Shown here: piece by piece, positions 1 to 7,043 of the stretch
Position numbering within the stretch: position 1 is the first letter of the stretch
Layout of the letters: every line of letters begins with the position of its first letter
Assembly: GCF_937873925.1 (NCBI RefSeq)
Contig: NZ_CALNAT010000085.1
Coordinates: 1-7,084 of the forward strand
Direction: 5' to 3'
DNA: 7,084 nucleotides
Source: an uncultured Proteiniphilum sp.
GTDB taxonomy: Bacteria; Bacteroidota; Bacteroidia; Bacteroidales; Dysgonomonadaceae
The notes under the pieces: model-generated
What the model was told of the DNA's origin: nothing
The model's database searches: none
What the model saw: the letters and a program-made list of their open reading frames with translations, nothing else
Made by a program: the position numbers and the translations under genes

Positions 1-33
1 TAGAGTGTTTTGTCCTTTTTTAATGATAGTTAT

Positions 34-49
34 TAATTCAAATGAATTA
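34..49. promoter_or_regulatory. Perfect 16-base dyad, possible operator of the small gene
   Basis: TAATTCA at 34-40 and TGAATTA at 43-49 are exact reverse complements separated by two bases. The dyad touches the possible -7 box at 48-55, where a bound regulator would block RNA polymerase. The repeat is seen directly; the operator role is inference. AT-rich DNA makes short dyads fairly common, so this could be chance. Confidence 0.3.
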
Positions 50-55
50 TATTTG
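48..55 (+). promoter_or_regulatory. Possible -7 box (TATATTTG) for the 73-residue gene
   Basis: TATATTTG matches the Bacteroidetes -7 consensus TAnnTTTG exactly and lies about 57 bases before the ATG at 112. No TTTG or TTG stands 19-21 bases upstream, so only half of the promoter is supported. If real, transcription would begin near 62. Confidence 0.35.
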
Positions 56-111
56 CGTTTGATAATACAATGAAAGCTTCAATGTAATACATAGATACAA
101 GACATAAAGAT

Positions 112-333
112 ATGGATAATAAATTAAAAGAAACGGGATTGGTTAAAAAAATTTCCATTCCGGAAACACTTTTGTCTTTGCCAATAGGTAAACCTATGCT
201 AATTCCAACTGCTAAAATCAAGACTTCCTCCATAAGGACGGCAAAGACAAGGCTTGAAAAAGCCCAAAAAGCAAGATTCGAAGTTACTACAGATGGATTG
301 ATTAATGAAACAAAAGTAATCCGGTTATCGTAA
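112..333 (+). CDS. Small basic hypothetical protein, 73 residues
   Basis: I cannot assign a function. The product is basic, with many Lys and Arg, has no signal peptide or membrane segment, and should be cytoplasmic. Its pattern is a short polar N-terminus, a segment with LSLPIGKPMLIP (residues 21-32), a basic probable helix with SSIRTAKTRLEKAQKARF (39-56), and a C-terminus VTTDGLINETKVIRL. This layout resembles, from memory, small conserved Bacteroidales proteins of unknown role whose central part reads like 'vRtaasrL'. That resemblance was not tested by any search. The ATG at 112 is the first in frame; no Shine-Dalgarno is visible, which is normal in this phylum. The gene looks more AT-rich than the transport genes downstream. 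A hydrophobic ORF covers it on the other strand, but that looks like a shadow. The gene is probably real but unrelated in function to the transport locus. Confidence 0.55.
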   Translation: MDNKLKETGLVKKISIPETLLSLPIGKPMLIPTAKIKTSSIRTAKTRLEKAQKARFEVTTDGLINETKVIRLS

Positions 334-390
334 AAAATTATATAAACCCTACAATTCCATGGAGAATAGGTATGGTCGAACTCTTTGGAT

Positions 391-421
391 CTTGGAATGG
401 GTAGGGGCATGAATGTATTTG
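391..421 (+). promoter_or_regulatory. Candidate promoter for the MFS transporter
   Basis: CTTG at 391-394 and TGTATTTG at 414-421 are separated by 19 bases, the spacing expected for a Bacteroidetes housekeeping promoter. Each element has one mismatch to TTTG / TAnnTTTG. A start near 428 would give a leader of about 120 bases before the ATG at 548. The matches are seen; the activity is inferred. Confidence 0.35.
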
Positions 422-478
422 CGGATTACAATAAATTGAGAAATAGCATTATGGAATTGATTGGATTTTTTACAAAAG

Positions 479-498
479 TCTCGCAACCATTTGCGGGA
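479..498 (+). other. Short hairpin in the 5' leader of the MFS gene
   Basis: TCTCGCAA at 479-486 pairs with TTGCGGGA at 491-498 over eight positions (seven Watson-Crick and one G-U) around a CCAT loop. It lies about 50 bases before the ATG at 548 and inside the transcript expected from the promoter at 391-421. No U-tract follows, so it is not an intrinsic terminator. It may affect translation or mRNA stability, or have no role. Confidence 0.35.
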
Positions 499-547
499 TA
501 GGTTGAGGATTTCAATTAAACATAAAGTGTCGATAAAAAAAGTAATA

Positions 548-1750
548 ATGGAACAGAAAAACACAAAAACACGACTTTCCCTGATGATGTTCTTTCAATT
601 TTTTATTCAGGGATCATGGTATGTAACCATGGGGACTTATCTGGGGCAGACACTTCATTTTACAGGTGTTCAGATCGGGTTGGCATATAGTACGGCAGCT
701 ATAGCAGCCATTATATCCCCTGTGATCGTGGGAATGATAGCCGATCGTTTTTTCTCTGCCAACAAGGTCTTGGCATTCTTAAATATCACGGGTGCCGTAT
801 TGTTAGGCTGTTTGACACAAATTGATAATTTTTCATTGTTTTTTCTTGTGTTGCTGCTCTATACGATTTGTTTCATGCCCACTATGTCGCTATGTAATTC
901 CATCTCTTTTGATAACCTGCCTGAACCCTCGAAAGAATTCTCCCGTATCCGTTTGTTCGGATCGTTCGGATGGATTATTGCTGGAATTCTTATCAGTTCG
1001 TTGAATCTGGAACCATTGTCTACTCCTTTCCTTATTGCTGCAGGAATCTCTTTTATTGCCGGTTTATATGCTTTTATACTTCCTTTCAAGGCACCGGGAA
1101 AACGTGCTGAAAAGGTGACTGTAGGACAGATACTCGGATTTGATGCGTTTAAGCTTACCAAAGACAGATCGTTCTTGGTGCTGCTAGTATTTTCGGCGTT
1201 GGCTTGTATTCCCCTTGCTTTCTATGATTCGTTTACCAATCTGTTCATTGTTAACGTAGGTATTAATAACGCCGCTGCGGCCATGAGCATGGGACAGGTT
1301 ACCGAAGTAATCTTCCTTTTCGCATTTCCGTTGATGTTTCTCAAATTACGGTATAAGGGAAGTATTGTTGCCGCAATTGTGGCATGGGTGTTGATGTACG
1401 GATTCTTTGCCCTTGGAGCGCATACCGGACACATCGGTTTCATCTATGGAGTATTACCGCTCCATGGATTCTGTTTTACTTTCTTCTTTGTTTCAGGACA
1501 ACTTTTTGTGGATGAAAAGGCGCCTTCGTCTCTACGGAATTCGGCACAGGGATTGATTGCTTTTGCCACCTATGGGGTAGGGAAATACCTGGGAACGCTG
1601 GTAGCAGGCAATGTGGTGCATCAATATACTGCTGAGCAGGGTATATACAACTGGGTATCAGTCTGGACCGTGCCTTTTGTTATGGCTGTCGTTATCTTGA
1701 TAGGTTTTGTAGCATTATTCAGGGAAAACAAGAAAAATAATCTTGTATGA
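548..1750 (+). CDS. MFS transporter, nucleoside:H+ symporter (NupG/XapB-like) family
   Basis: This is a 400-residue inner-membrane protein with roughly twelve hydrophobic segments, the size and shape of the nucleoside:H+ symporter family of the major facilitator superfamily (E. coli NupG has 418 residues). Visible landmarks are the N-terminal TRLSLMMFFQFFIQGSWYVT (residues 8-27), the MFS loop motif GMIADRFFSANKV (62-74), the RIRLFGSFGW segment (133-142) and VDEKAPSSLRNSAQGL (321-336) in the second half, all typical of NHS members. The ATG at 548 is chosen because it gives the usual short N-terminus; the upstream in-frame extension begins only with TTG at 461. In Bacteroidota, such proteins often sit in sugar loci beside SusC/SusD and Gfo/Idh/MocA genes, so the substrate may be a sugar or glycoside rather than a nucleoside. 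The fold and family are well supported; the substrate is not. It is encoded 115 bases upstream of susC in the same direction. Confidence 0.9.
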   Translation: MEQKNTKTRLSLMMFFQFFIQGSWYVTMGTYLGQTLHFTGVQIGLAYSTAAIAAIISPVIVGMIADRFFSANKVLAFLNITGAVLLGCLTQIDNFSLFFLVLLLYTICFMPTMSLCNSISFDNLPEPSKEFSRIRLFGSFGWIIAGILISSLNLEPLSTPFLIAAGISFIAGLYAFILPFKAPGKRAEKVTVGQILGFDAFKLTKDRSFLVLLVFSALACIPLAFYDSFTNLFIVNVGINNAAAAMSMGQVTEVIFLFAFPLMFLKLRYKGSIVAAIVAWVLMYGFFALGAHTGHIGFIYGVLPLHGFCFTFFFVSGQLFVDEKAPSSLRNSAQGLIAFATYGVGKYLGTLVAGNVVHQYTAEQGIYNWVSVWTVPFVMAVVILIGFVALFRENKKNNLV

Positions 1751-1754
1751 TGAT

Positions 1755-1779
1755 ATATCCATTTTTAACCTATGGATAT
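1755..1779. repeat. Inverted repeat after the MFS gene
   Basis: ATATCCAT at 1755-1762 and ATGGATAT at 1772-1779 are exact reverse complements with a nine-base loop, starting five bases after the MFS stop codon. The stem is AT-rich and weak and has no adjacent T-tract. It could be a poor terminator or a regulator site ahead of susC. Confidence 0.35.
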
Positions 1780-1783
1780 TTAG

Positions 1784-1793
1784 ATCAATTGAT
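1784..1793. promoter_or_regulatory. Ten-base palindrome upstream of susC, possible operator
   Basis: ATCAATTGAT is a perfect palindrome about 73 bases before the susC ATG. No consensus -33/-7 pair is visible in 1751-1865, so susC may be read through from the MFS gene or may need an activator. The sequence is seen; the regulatory role is speculative. Confidence 0.2.
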
Positions 1794-1865
1794 TCTTTTA
1801 TCCGGAAAAGATATTATAACTGTCTTAGAGAACTTCTTTGTGAAAAATAATTAAATCGTCGGAAC

Positions 1866-4800
1866 ATGAATGAAACATCAACTGTAAATGAAATGAAAAC
1901 AAAATTGAAACAACATTTATCAAAATTTTTGATGTTCCTGTTTCTTGAATTGTGTGCGGTTTCCGTATCGGCACAAAAGAGTGTAAGAGGAACTGTGAGT
2001 GATGTAAATGGAGAACCTTTAATCGGTGTGAATGTAGTAGTAAAAAATACTACTACCGGGACTATAACGGATATTGATGGTAAATACTCATTAGAGGTGC
2101 CTGAGGAGAGTTCCGTTCTGATTTTTTCATACATCGGATATATTACCTCTGAAGTTACCGTGGGAACACAAACCGTTATAGATCAAATTCTGGCAGAAGA
2201 GGCACATATGATCGATGAACTGGTTGTTGTCGGTTACGGTGTCCAGAAGAAAGTAACCGTAACAGGTGCCGTGGCGAGTGTGTCCGGTAACGAACTCAAG
2301 GTATCTCCCACTACTAATCTTTCTAATGCCGTGGTGGGACGTATGCCGGGAGTAATCGGTTTCCAGCGTTCGGATGAACCTGGTGGCGGCGGAACAACCC
2401 TTCGTATCCGGGGTACGAATACACTTGGATCTAAAGACCCGTTAATTGTTGTCGACGGAGTACCCGGACGTGCGGGAGGATTAAATCGTATTAATCCGAA
2501 TGAAATTGAATCCATGTCGGTGTTAAAGGATGCTTCGGCGGCTATCTATGGTTCTCGTGCTGCCAATGGGGTTATTTTAATTACCACCAAACGGGGTAAA
2601 GAAGGAAAGCCCACAATTACGTATACCGGCAATATGGGATTCTCTCAACCCTCACGTATCCCCGAGTTGGCTAATGCTTTTGAGTATGCGACGATGGTGA
2701 ATGAAATTGATAAATATTCGGGGCGTGAACCCCGTTATTCCCAGGAGGATCTGAGATTATGGCAGGACGGATCAGACCCATGGGGACATCCCGACACAAA
2801 CTGGTATAAAGAAACAATTAAGGATGTTTCGCCCATGTATCGCCATGATGTGAGCATAACCGGAGGAAGCGACCGGTACAAGTTTTTCGTCAGTCTGGCT
2901 GCTAATGGAGAAGATGGTATCTATAAGAATTCAGCGAATCGCTACGATCAATACAGTACACGTATCAATCTGGATATGAAAGTAAATGATTACTTTGATA
3001 TATCCTATGGTAACGTAAACCGTTTACAAGTAACCAATTATCCGGCACGTGGGGCGACAGATATCTTCAGTTCCATGGTGCGTAGTAAACCTATCTTGCC
3101 CGCTTATTGGCCAACCGGAGAACCAGGGCCGGATATTGAATACGGAGATAATCCGGTGGTGCGTGCCACTCCGGCAACCGGGAAAGACCTTCACAAAGCA
3201 TATTATATCCAGAATACACTGAGGGCGACACTTAAAATCCCTGGAGTTGAGGGATTGTCGCTTATAGGAACTGTGTCATATGACCAACATTTCAATAACC
3301 GGCGTCGTTTTGAAACTCCGTTTACCCTTTATACTTGGGATGGTAACCCTGAACACAAGTTGACCCCCTCGTTAAAAGGGGTTTCCCAACCGGTGTTAGA
3401 GGAGAGAAGGGATGAGCAGACAGACTGGATGACCAATTTGGTAGTCAACTACGACCGTTCTATTGGAGACCATAACTTTGGCGCTACCCTTGGTGTTGAA
3501 GCGCAGAGTAACGAATGGCGCAGGGTAAGGGCAACCCGTAAATATTTTATTTCAGATGCACTGGATGAAATAAATAATGGTTCGGTAACCGATATGGAAA
3601 CAGAAGGCTATTCCTGGAAAGAAAGCCGTGTCAACTACTTTGGACGTGTGAACTATAACTATCTCGAAAAGTACCTGTTTGAATTTGTGTACCGTTACGA
3701 CGGATCGTATCGTTTCCCGAAAGACAAACGGTATGGTTTCTTCCCGGGGGTATCTGCCGCATGGCGTGCATCCGAAGAAGATTTCTGGAAGGAAAACCTC
3801 AGTTTCATCAACTATTTTAAGCTGCGTAGTTCTGTCTCCCAAACCGGTAGTGATTATCTGTTAGATCCTGACGGAAATCTCGATAGAAGTATTCAATACC
3901 TGAATACCTACGGTTTCGGTACTGAATATATGTTTGGAACAACATTCCAGAAGACATTATATCCGACGCGTACTCCCAACCCCAATATTACCTGGGAAGT
4001 AGGGACTACGTATGACCTTGGTCTCGAATTTAAGTTTCTGGATAACAGATTAAGCTTGGAGACCGACCTTTTCCACCATAAGCGTACCAATATGTTGATT
4101 TACAGAAACGCTTCATTACCCCAGATTTCGGGTATTACGCTCCCAAGAGAAAATATCGGTGAAATGCAGAACAGAGGCATAGAAGGATTAATTTCCTGGG
4201 TAGACAGGGCTGGTAAAGTGGAATATGATGTTTCGTTCAATATGACGTATGCAAAAAATAAACTGTTATTCTGGGATGAAACCCCCGGTATACCCGATTA
4301 TCAGAAAAGGACCGGAATGCCGGTAAATACCGAGTTGTGGTATATTGCCGACGGTGTATTCAATACACAGGAAGAACTGGACAGCTATCCGCATTGGGCC
4401 AATGCACGTACTGGAGATATTAAATTTGTAGACGTAAATGGTGATAAGAAAATTGATGCGAATGACCGCGTCCGTTCCGACAAAAACTCGGAGCCACGTT
4501 TTGTATTCGGTCTCACTACCGGTCTCAGTTGGAATAACTTCGATTTGAGGGCATTATTCCAGGGCGCAACAGGAGGTATTACCTATATTTGGCGTGAAAG
4601 AGCCGGTGAAGCCGGGAACTACTATAAGTTCATGTATAAAAACCGTTGGACAGAAGAAAACCCCATGGTGGAACATCCGCGTGCTTATAACCGCGAGAAT
4701 GAATATTGGGCGAAGCAGGGTACAGACCAGAAGAATACCTACTATCAGTTCAAAACCGATTATCTGCGTCTGAAAAATATGGAAATAGGATATACGTTTA

Positions 4801-4970
4801 ATTCAACGCCTCTCCGCAGTGCAGGAATCCAGGATTTGCGTGTATATGTAAATGGTACAAATATATTTACGATAGATAATGTCAAAGTACAAGATCCGGA
4901 AGCCAATGATACCGGTCGGGAATATCCACAACGTCGTATATGGAACGCCGGTGTATCTATAACATTTTAA
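1866..4970 (+). CDS. SusC/RagA-family TonB-dependent outer-membrane transporter
   Basis: This outer-membrane barrel imports glycans or oligosaccharides held under a SusD lid, powered by TonB-ExbBD. The 1034-residue length is normal for the family. In order: a signal peptide with predicted cleavage after VSA at residue 36; a carboxypeptidase-D regulatory-like domain at about 39-113; a TonB-box-like DELVVVGYG at 117-125; a plug domain at about 130-243 with the family signature (RIRGTNTLGSKDPLIVVDGVP, then NEIESMSVLKDASAAIYGSRAANGVI); and a long barrel ending in the terminal Phe of AGVSITF. An acidic DVNGDKKIDANDR motif (856-868) is common in this family. There is no STN domain before the regulatory-like domain, so direct signalling to an ECF sigma/anti-sigma pair is unlikely. 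The ATG at 1893 (residue 10) would give a more typical 27-residue signal peptide and may be the true start. susD follows after 12 bases, so the two are surely co-transcribed. The substrate is unknown. Confidence 0.96.
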   Translation: MNETSTVNEMKTKLKQHLSKFLMFLFLELCAVSVSAQKSVRGTVSDVNGEPLIGVNVVVKNTTTGTITDIDGKYSLEVPEESSVLIFSYIGYITSEVTVGTQTVIDQILAEEAHMIDELVVVGYGVQKKVTVTGAVASVSGNELKVSPTTNLSNAVVGRMPGVIGFQRSDEPGGGGTTLRIRGTNTLGSKDPLIVVDGVPGRAGGLNRINPNEIESMSVLKDASAAIYGSRAANGVILITTKRGKEGKPTITYTGNMGFSQPSRIPELANAFEYATMVNEIDKYSGREPRYSQEDLRLWQDGSDPWGHPDTNWYKETIKDVSPMYRHDVSITGGSDRYKFFVSLAANGEDGIYKNSANRYDQYSTRINLDMKVNDYFDISYGNVNRLQVTNYPARGATDIFSSMVRSKPILPAYWPTGEPGPDIEYGDNPVVRATPATGKDLHKAYYIQNTLRATLKIPGVEGLSLIGTVSYDQHFNNRRRFETPFTLYTWDGNPEHKLTPSLKGVSQPVLEERRDEQTDWMTNLVVNYDRSIGDHNFGATLGVEAQSNEWRRVRATRKYFISDALDEINNGSVTDMETEGYSWKESRVNYFGRVNYNYLEKYLFEFVYRYDGSYRFPKDKRYGFFPGVSAAWRASEEDFWKENLSFINYFKLRSSVSQTGSDYLLDPDGNLDRSIQYLNTYGFGTEYMFGTTFQKTLYPTRTPNPNITWEVGTTYDLGLEFKFLDNRLSLETDLFHHKRTNMLIYRNASLPQISGITLPRENIGEMQNRGIEGLISWVDRAGKVEYDVSFNMTYAKNKLLFWDETPGIPDYQKRTGMPVNTELWYIADGVFNTQEELDSYPHWANARTGDIKFVDVNGDKKIDANDRVRSDKNSEPRFVFGLTTGLSWNNFDLRALFQGATGGITYIWRERAGEAGNYYKFMYKNRWTEENPMVEHPRAYNRENEYWAKQGTDQKNTYYQFKTDYLRLKNMEIGYTFNSTPLRSAGIQDLRVYVNGTNIFTIDNVKVQDPEANDTGREYPQRRIWNAGVSITF

Positions 4971-4982
4971 AAATAAGAGATT

Positions 4983-6872
4983 ATGAGAAATATAAAACAA
5001 ATAGTAACCATTATCGTTTTGGGATTTGCCGTTGTCCTCAATTCTTGTTCGGACTTTATGGATATCGTACCTTCTACTTCTTATACAGAGCAGATGGTTT
5101 TTACCGATGCTGCTTTGACGCAAGCTTTTGTAAATGATCTATACAATAACATACACCCGGGTGCTCAAGAACATTCTTTGGACGGATTGACCGACGATGC
5201 TTATTTTACCCATAACTACGGGCAAAAAGATATTGTTGAAGCTGTTTCTATTTCACAAAGCAATCTTCAATGGTATGACAATAATAATAATCCTTTTAAA
5301 TGGCAAAACAGGTATAGGGGTATCCGCTATGCCAATATTATCATCAATAACATTGACAATGTGCCGGAAAAGGTTGGCTTTAACCTGGATCGTATGAAAG
5401 GTGAAGCCTATTATATGCGTGCACATATGTATCACGAACTTGTACGCGGTTTTGGGGGAGTACCTATCGTTACGGAAGATTTTTCACTGGCAGAAGTAGA
5501 AGAAATGAAGAAGCCTCGTAATACCATGCGCGAGTGTCTTGAATTTATTGTGAGCGACCTGGAAAAGGCTGAAGAATATCTTCCGGCAACTGTTGGCTCG
5601 AACGAATGGGGCCGTGTAACCAAGTTTGTGGCAACCGGTTTAAAAGCCCGTATTTTATTGCATGTTGCCAGTCCTCTCTATGCAGACCGCACGATAAATA
5701 CTTTAGCTGTTAACCAATTCGACGGTGATCGTATGGCTACTTATCGTGCCGCCAGGGATGCTGCAATTAAAGTGATCGAGGATGGTCCATTTGAGTTGAT
5801 TGATTGTAGAGGAGGTGTCAATACTGAAAGGGCTGAGAAATTCAAAGCTATTATGACGGATATTCGAAACAGTGAGCAAATGTTTGTCCGTAATTACCAC
5901 ACTTCTATTGGTGCTGCGAATAATATGGGATTATGGCATGGGCCGAATGGTTATCATAACTGGGCCGGAACTACGCCAACACAGGATCTGGTAATGGCGT
6001 TTGAATTCGAGGATGGAACTATGCCGGAAGGGATGACCAAACCCGGAGAATTCCAGAAAGGAAATCCCTATAATGGTCGTGAACCTCGCTTTTATGCCAC
6101 TGTAGCTACCGATGGAAATACGTGGGGACGTCCGCGTCCGGCTGATGCGGCCACATTAGACCCGACACCTATGGGAACCCTACAGGCCGGGAAATATGAA
6201 GTGACAAACGGAGACGTGGAAATTGAATACCGCGATGGAGTAGTGCGCCGCTCAATGTGGGGTGTGGATACCCGCCAGGGACCTATTGAGGACTGGAACG
6301 GGTCATGGACAGGTTATTATGAAAAGAAACTTATCGATACTTCCGTTGATGCTCAGTATTTTAGACAAACCGTGCCACATGTCTATATGCGGTTAGCCGA
6401 GATGTACCTGATTGCTGCGGAAGCGAGTATTGAATTGAATGAATTGGAGGAAGCGGCAAAGTGGCTGGATATCTTGCGCGGGCGTATTGAGTTGAAAGAT
6501 ACCAGATCGACTCTGACTATCCGTGGAAAACAATTTTCTCAAGCTGACATGCGTGATTTTCTGCGTCAGCAACGTCGTGCAGAATTCGCCTATGAGCAAC
6601 ACCGTTATTTTGATGTTCGCCGTTGGATGATCGCTCCGGAAGCAGGAAATAAACCATTGACAGGAATTATCGTGGAGGGTATTTTAAAACCGGGTAAGTC
6701 ATCAATGAAGCCTTATATTCACAATGAAGAGATTTACGACTATTATTATTATGTAAATGATCTCTCCAGTCGTGAAAACAGGAGATGGCTGGATAAGATG
6801 TATTTTGCTCCAATCCATCAGGATGAAATTCGTCGTAATCCAAACTTGGTTCAAAATCCTGGAATGGAATAA
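4983..6872 (+). CDS. SusD/RagB-family glycan-binding surface lipoprotein
   Basis: This surface lipoprotein binds the substrate and forms the hinged lid on the SusC barrel. The 629-residue protein begins with a hydrophobic lipoprotein signal ending in LNSC, so Cys22 is the predicted lipidated residue; the acidic SDFMD that follows fits Bacteroidota surface-export signals. The N-terminal SusD-like region (about 24-230) holds RYANIIINNIDNV and KGEAYYMRAHMYHELVRGFG, with GGVPIVTE next, the usual TPR-like helices. The C-terminal SusD_RagB region (about 330-629) contains RRAEFAYEQHRYFDVRRW (531-548) and ends in the characteristic API...E...NPNLVQNPGME. It is somewhat longer than many members (roughly 500-600), probably from the long loop around residues 340-450 that is rich in Trp, Gly and Asn and may shape the binding site. 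It sits 12 bases after susC in one operon. A hairpin follows the stop codon. The family is certain; the ligand is unknown. Confidence 0.96.
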   Translation: MRNIKQIVTIIVLGFAVVLNSCSDFMDIVPSTSYTEQMVFTDAALTQAFVNDLYNNIHPGAQEHSLDGLTDDAYFTHNYGQKDIVEAVSISQSNLQWYDNNNNPFKWQNRYRGIRYANIIINNIDNVPEKVGFNLDRMKGEAYYMRAHMYHELVRGFGGVPIVTEDFSLAEVEEMKKPRNTMRECLEFIVSDLEKAEEYLPATVGSNEWGRVTKFVATGLKARILLHVASPLYADRTINTLAVNQFDGDRMATYRAARDAAIKVIEDGPFELIDCRGGVNTERAEKFKAIMTDIRNSEQMFVRNYHTSIGAANNMGLWHGPNGYHNWAGTTPTQDLVMAFEFEDGTMPEGMTKPGEFQKGNPYNGREPRFYATVATDGNTWGRPRPADAATLDPTPMGTLQAGKYEVTNGDVEIEYRDGVVRRSMWGVDTRQGPIEDWNGSWTGYYEKKLIDTSVDAQYFRQTVPHVYMRLAEMYLIAAEASIELNELEEAAKWLDILRGRIELKDTRSTLTIRGKQFSQADMRDFLRQQRRAEFAYEQHRYFDVRRWMIAPEAGNKPLTGIIVEGILKPGKSSMKPYIHNEEIYDYYYYVNDLSSRENRRWLDKMYFAPIHQDEIRRNPNLVQNPGME

Positions 6873-6882
6873 TTATTTTATC

Positions 6883-6940
6883 TGCCCTATCCTATGGTGA
6901 GTTGATCTGTCCTATCATTGACTTATCACAGGGTAGGGCA
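6883..6940 (+). terminator. Long hairpin after susD, probable terminator or attenuator
   Basis: Positions 6883-6906 pair with 6917-6940 around a ten-base loop. Of 24 positions, 18 are Watson-Crick, five are G-U and one (6894/6929) is A-C. The outer ten pairs are GC-rich. The G-U pairs would be lost on the complementary strand, so the structure favours + strand RNA. Downstream T runs are short and broken (6943-6945 and 6951-6955), which is weak for an intrinsic terminator. It lies between the susD stop and the next promoter, which fits the end of the susCD transcript. A role in mRNA 3' protection or attenuation is also possible. Confidence 0.6.
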
Positions 6941-6973
6941 AATTTCCGGATTTTTCCGATTGACTATATTTAT

Positions 6974-7004
6974 TTTGTCCGTTCGATAAAAAGATGTAGA
7001 TTTG
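6974..7004 (+). promoter_or_regulatory. Consensus Bacteroidetes promoter for the downstream oxidoreductase
   Basis: TTTG at 6974-6977, a 19-base spacer, and TAGATTTG at 6997-7004 match the TTTG / TAnnTTTG consensus exactly. The predicted start is near 7011, leaving a leader of about 33 bases before the ATG at 7044. The oxidoreductase can therefore be transcribed independently of susCD. This is the best promoter match in the window. Confidence 0.72.
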
Positions 7005-7043
7005 GATTTATTTTTCACCAATTATTAGTTAATATCATTTTTT

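Noticed and set aside
33..410. 125-residue hydrophobic ORF on the - strand
   Set aside because: It covers the 73-residue gene on the opposite strand and its composition is what antisense reading of a Lys-rich gene gives. It has no recognisable family pattern and no promoter.
359..412. 17-codon ORF MENRYGRTLWILEWVGA
   Set aside because: It overlaps the candidate promoter at 391-421 and has no ribosome-site or conservation evidence. Such short ORFs are expected by chance.
352..459. CAATTCCAT at 352-360 and its reverse complement at 451-459
   Set aside because: A nine-base match with about 90 bases between arms is short and does not extend at either side. It is probably chance.
461..547. 29-codon N-terminal extension of the MFS gene
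   Set aside because: It begins with TTG rather than ATG, and the basic extension is not typical of the family. The ATG at 548 gives the expected N-terminus.
859..1161. 100-residue - strand ORF inside the MFS gene
   Set aside because: It is fully inside a well-supported gene with family motifs, so it is a reading-frame shadow.
2234..2515. Pro-rich - strand ORF inside susC
   Set aside because: It is the antisense of the conserved plug region, whose Gly codons read as Pro on the other strand. It is a shadow.
4412..4470. EF-hand-like DVNGDKKIDANDR motif in SusC as a sign of special calcium signalling
   Set aside because: Similar acidic motifs occur in many SusC/RagA proteins, so it is a family feature and not a peculiarity of this locus.
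4940..5137. 65-residue + strand ORF bridging the end of susC and start of susD
   Set aside because: It lies out of frame over two certain genes and over the lipoprotein signal of SusD. The Cys- and Tyr-rich composition is typical of a shadow frame.
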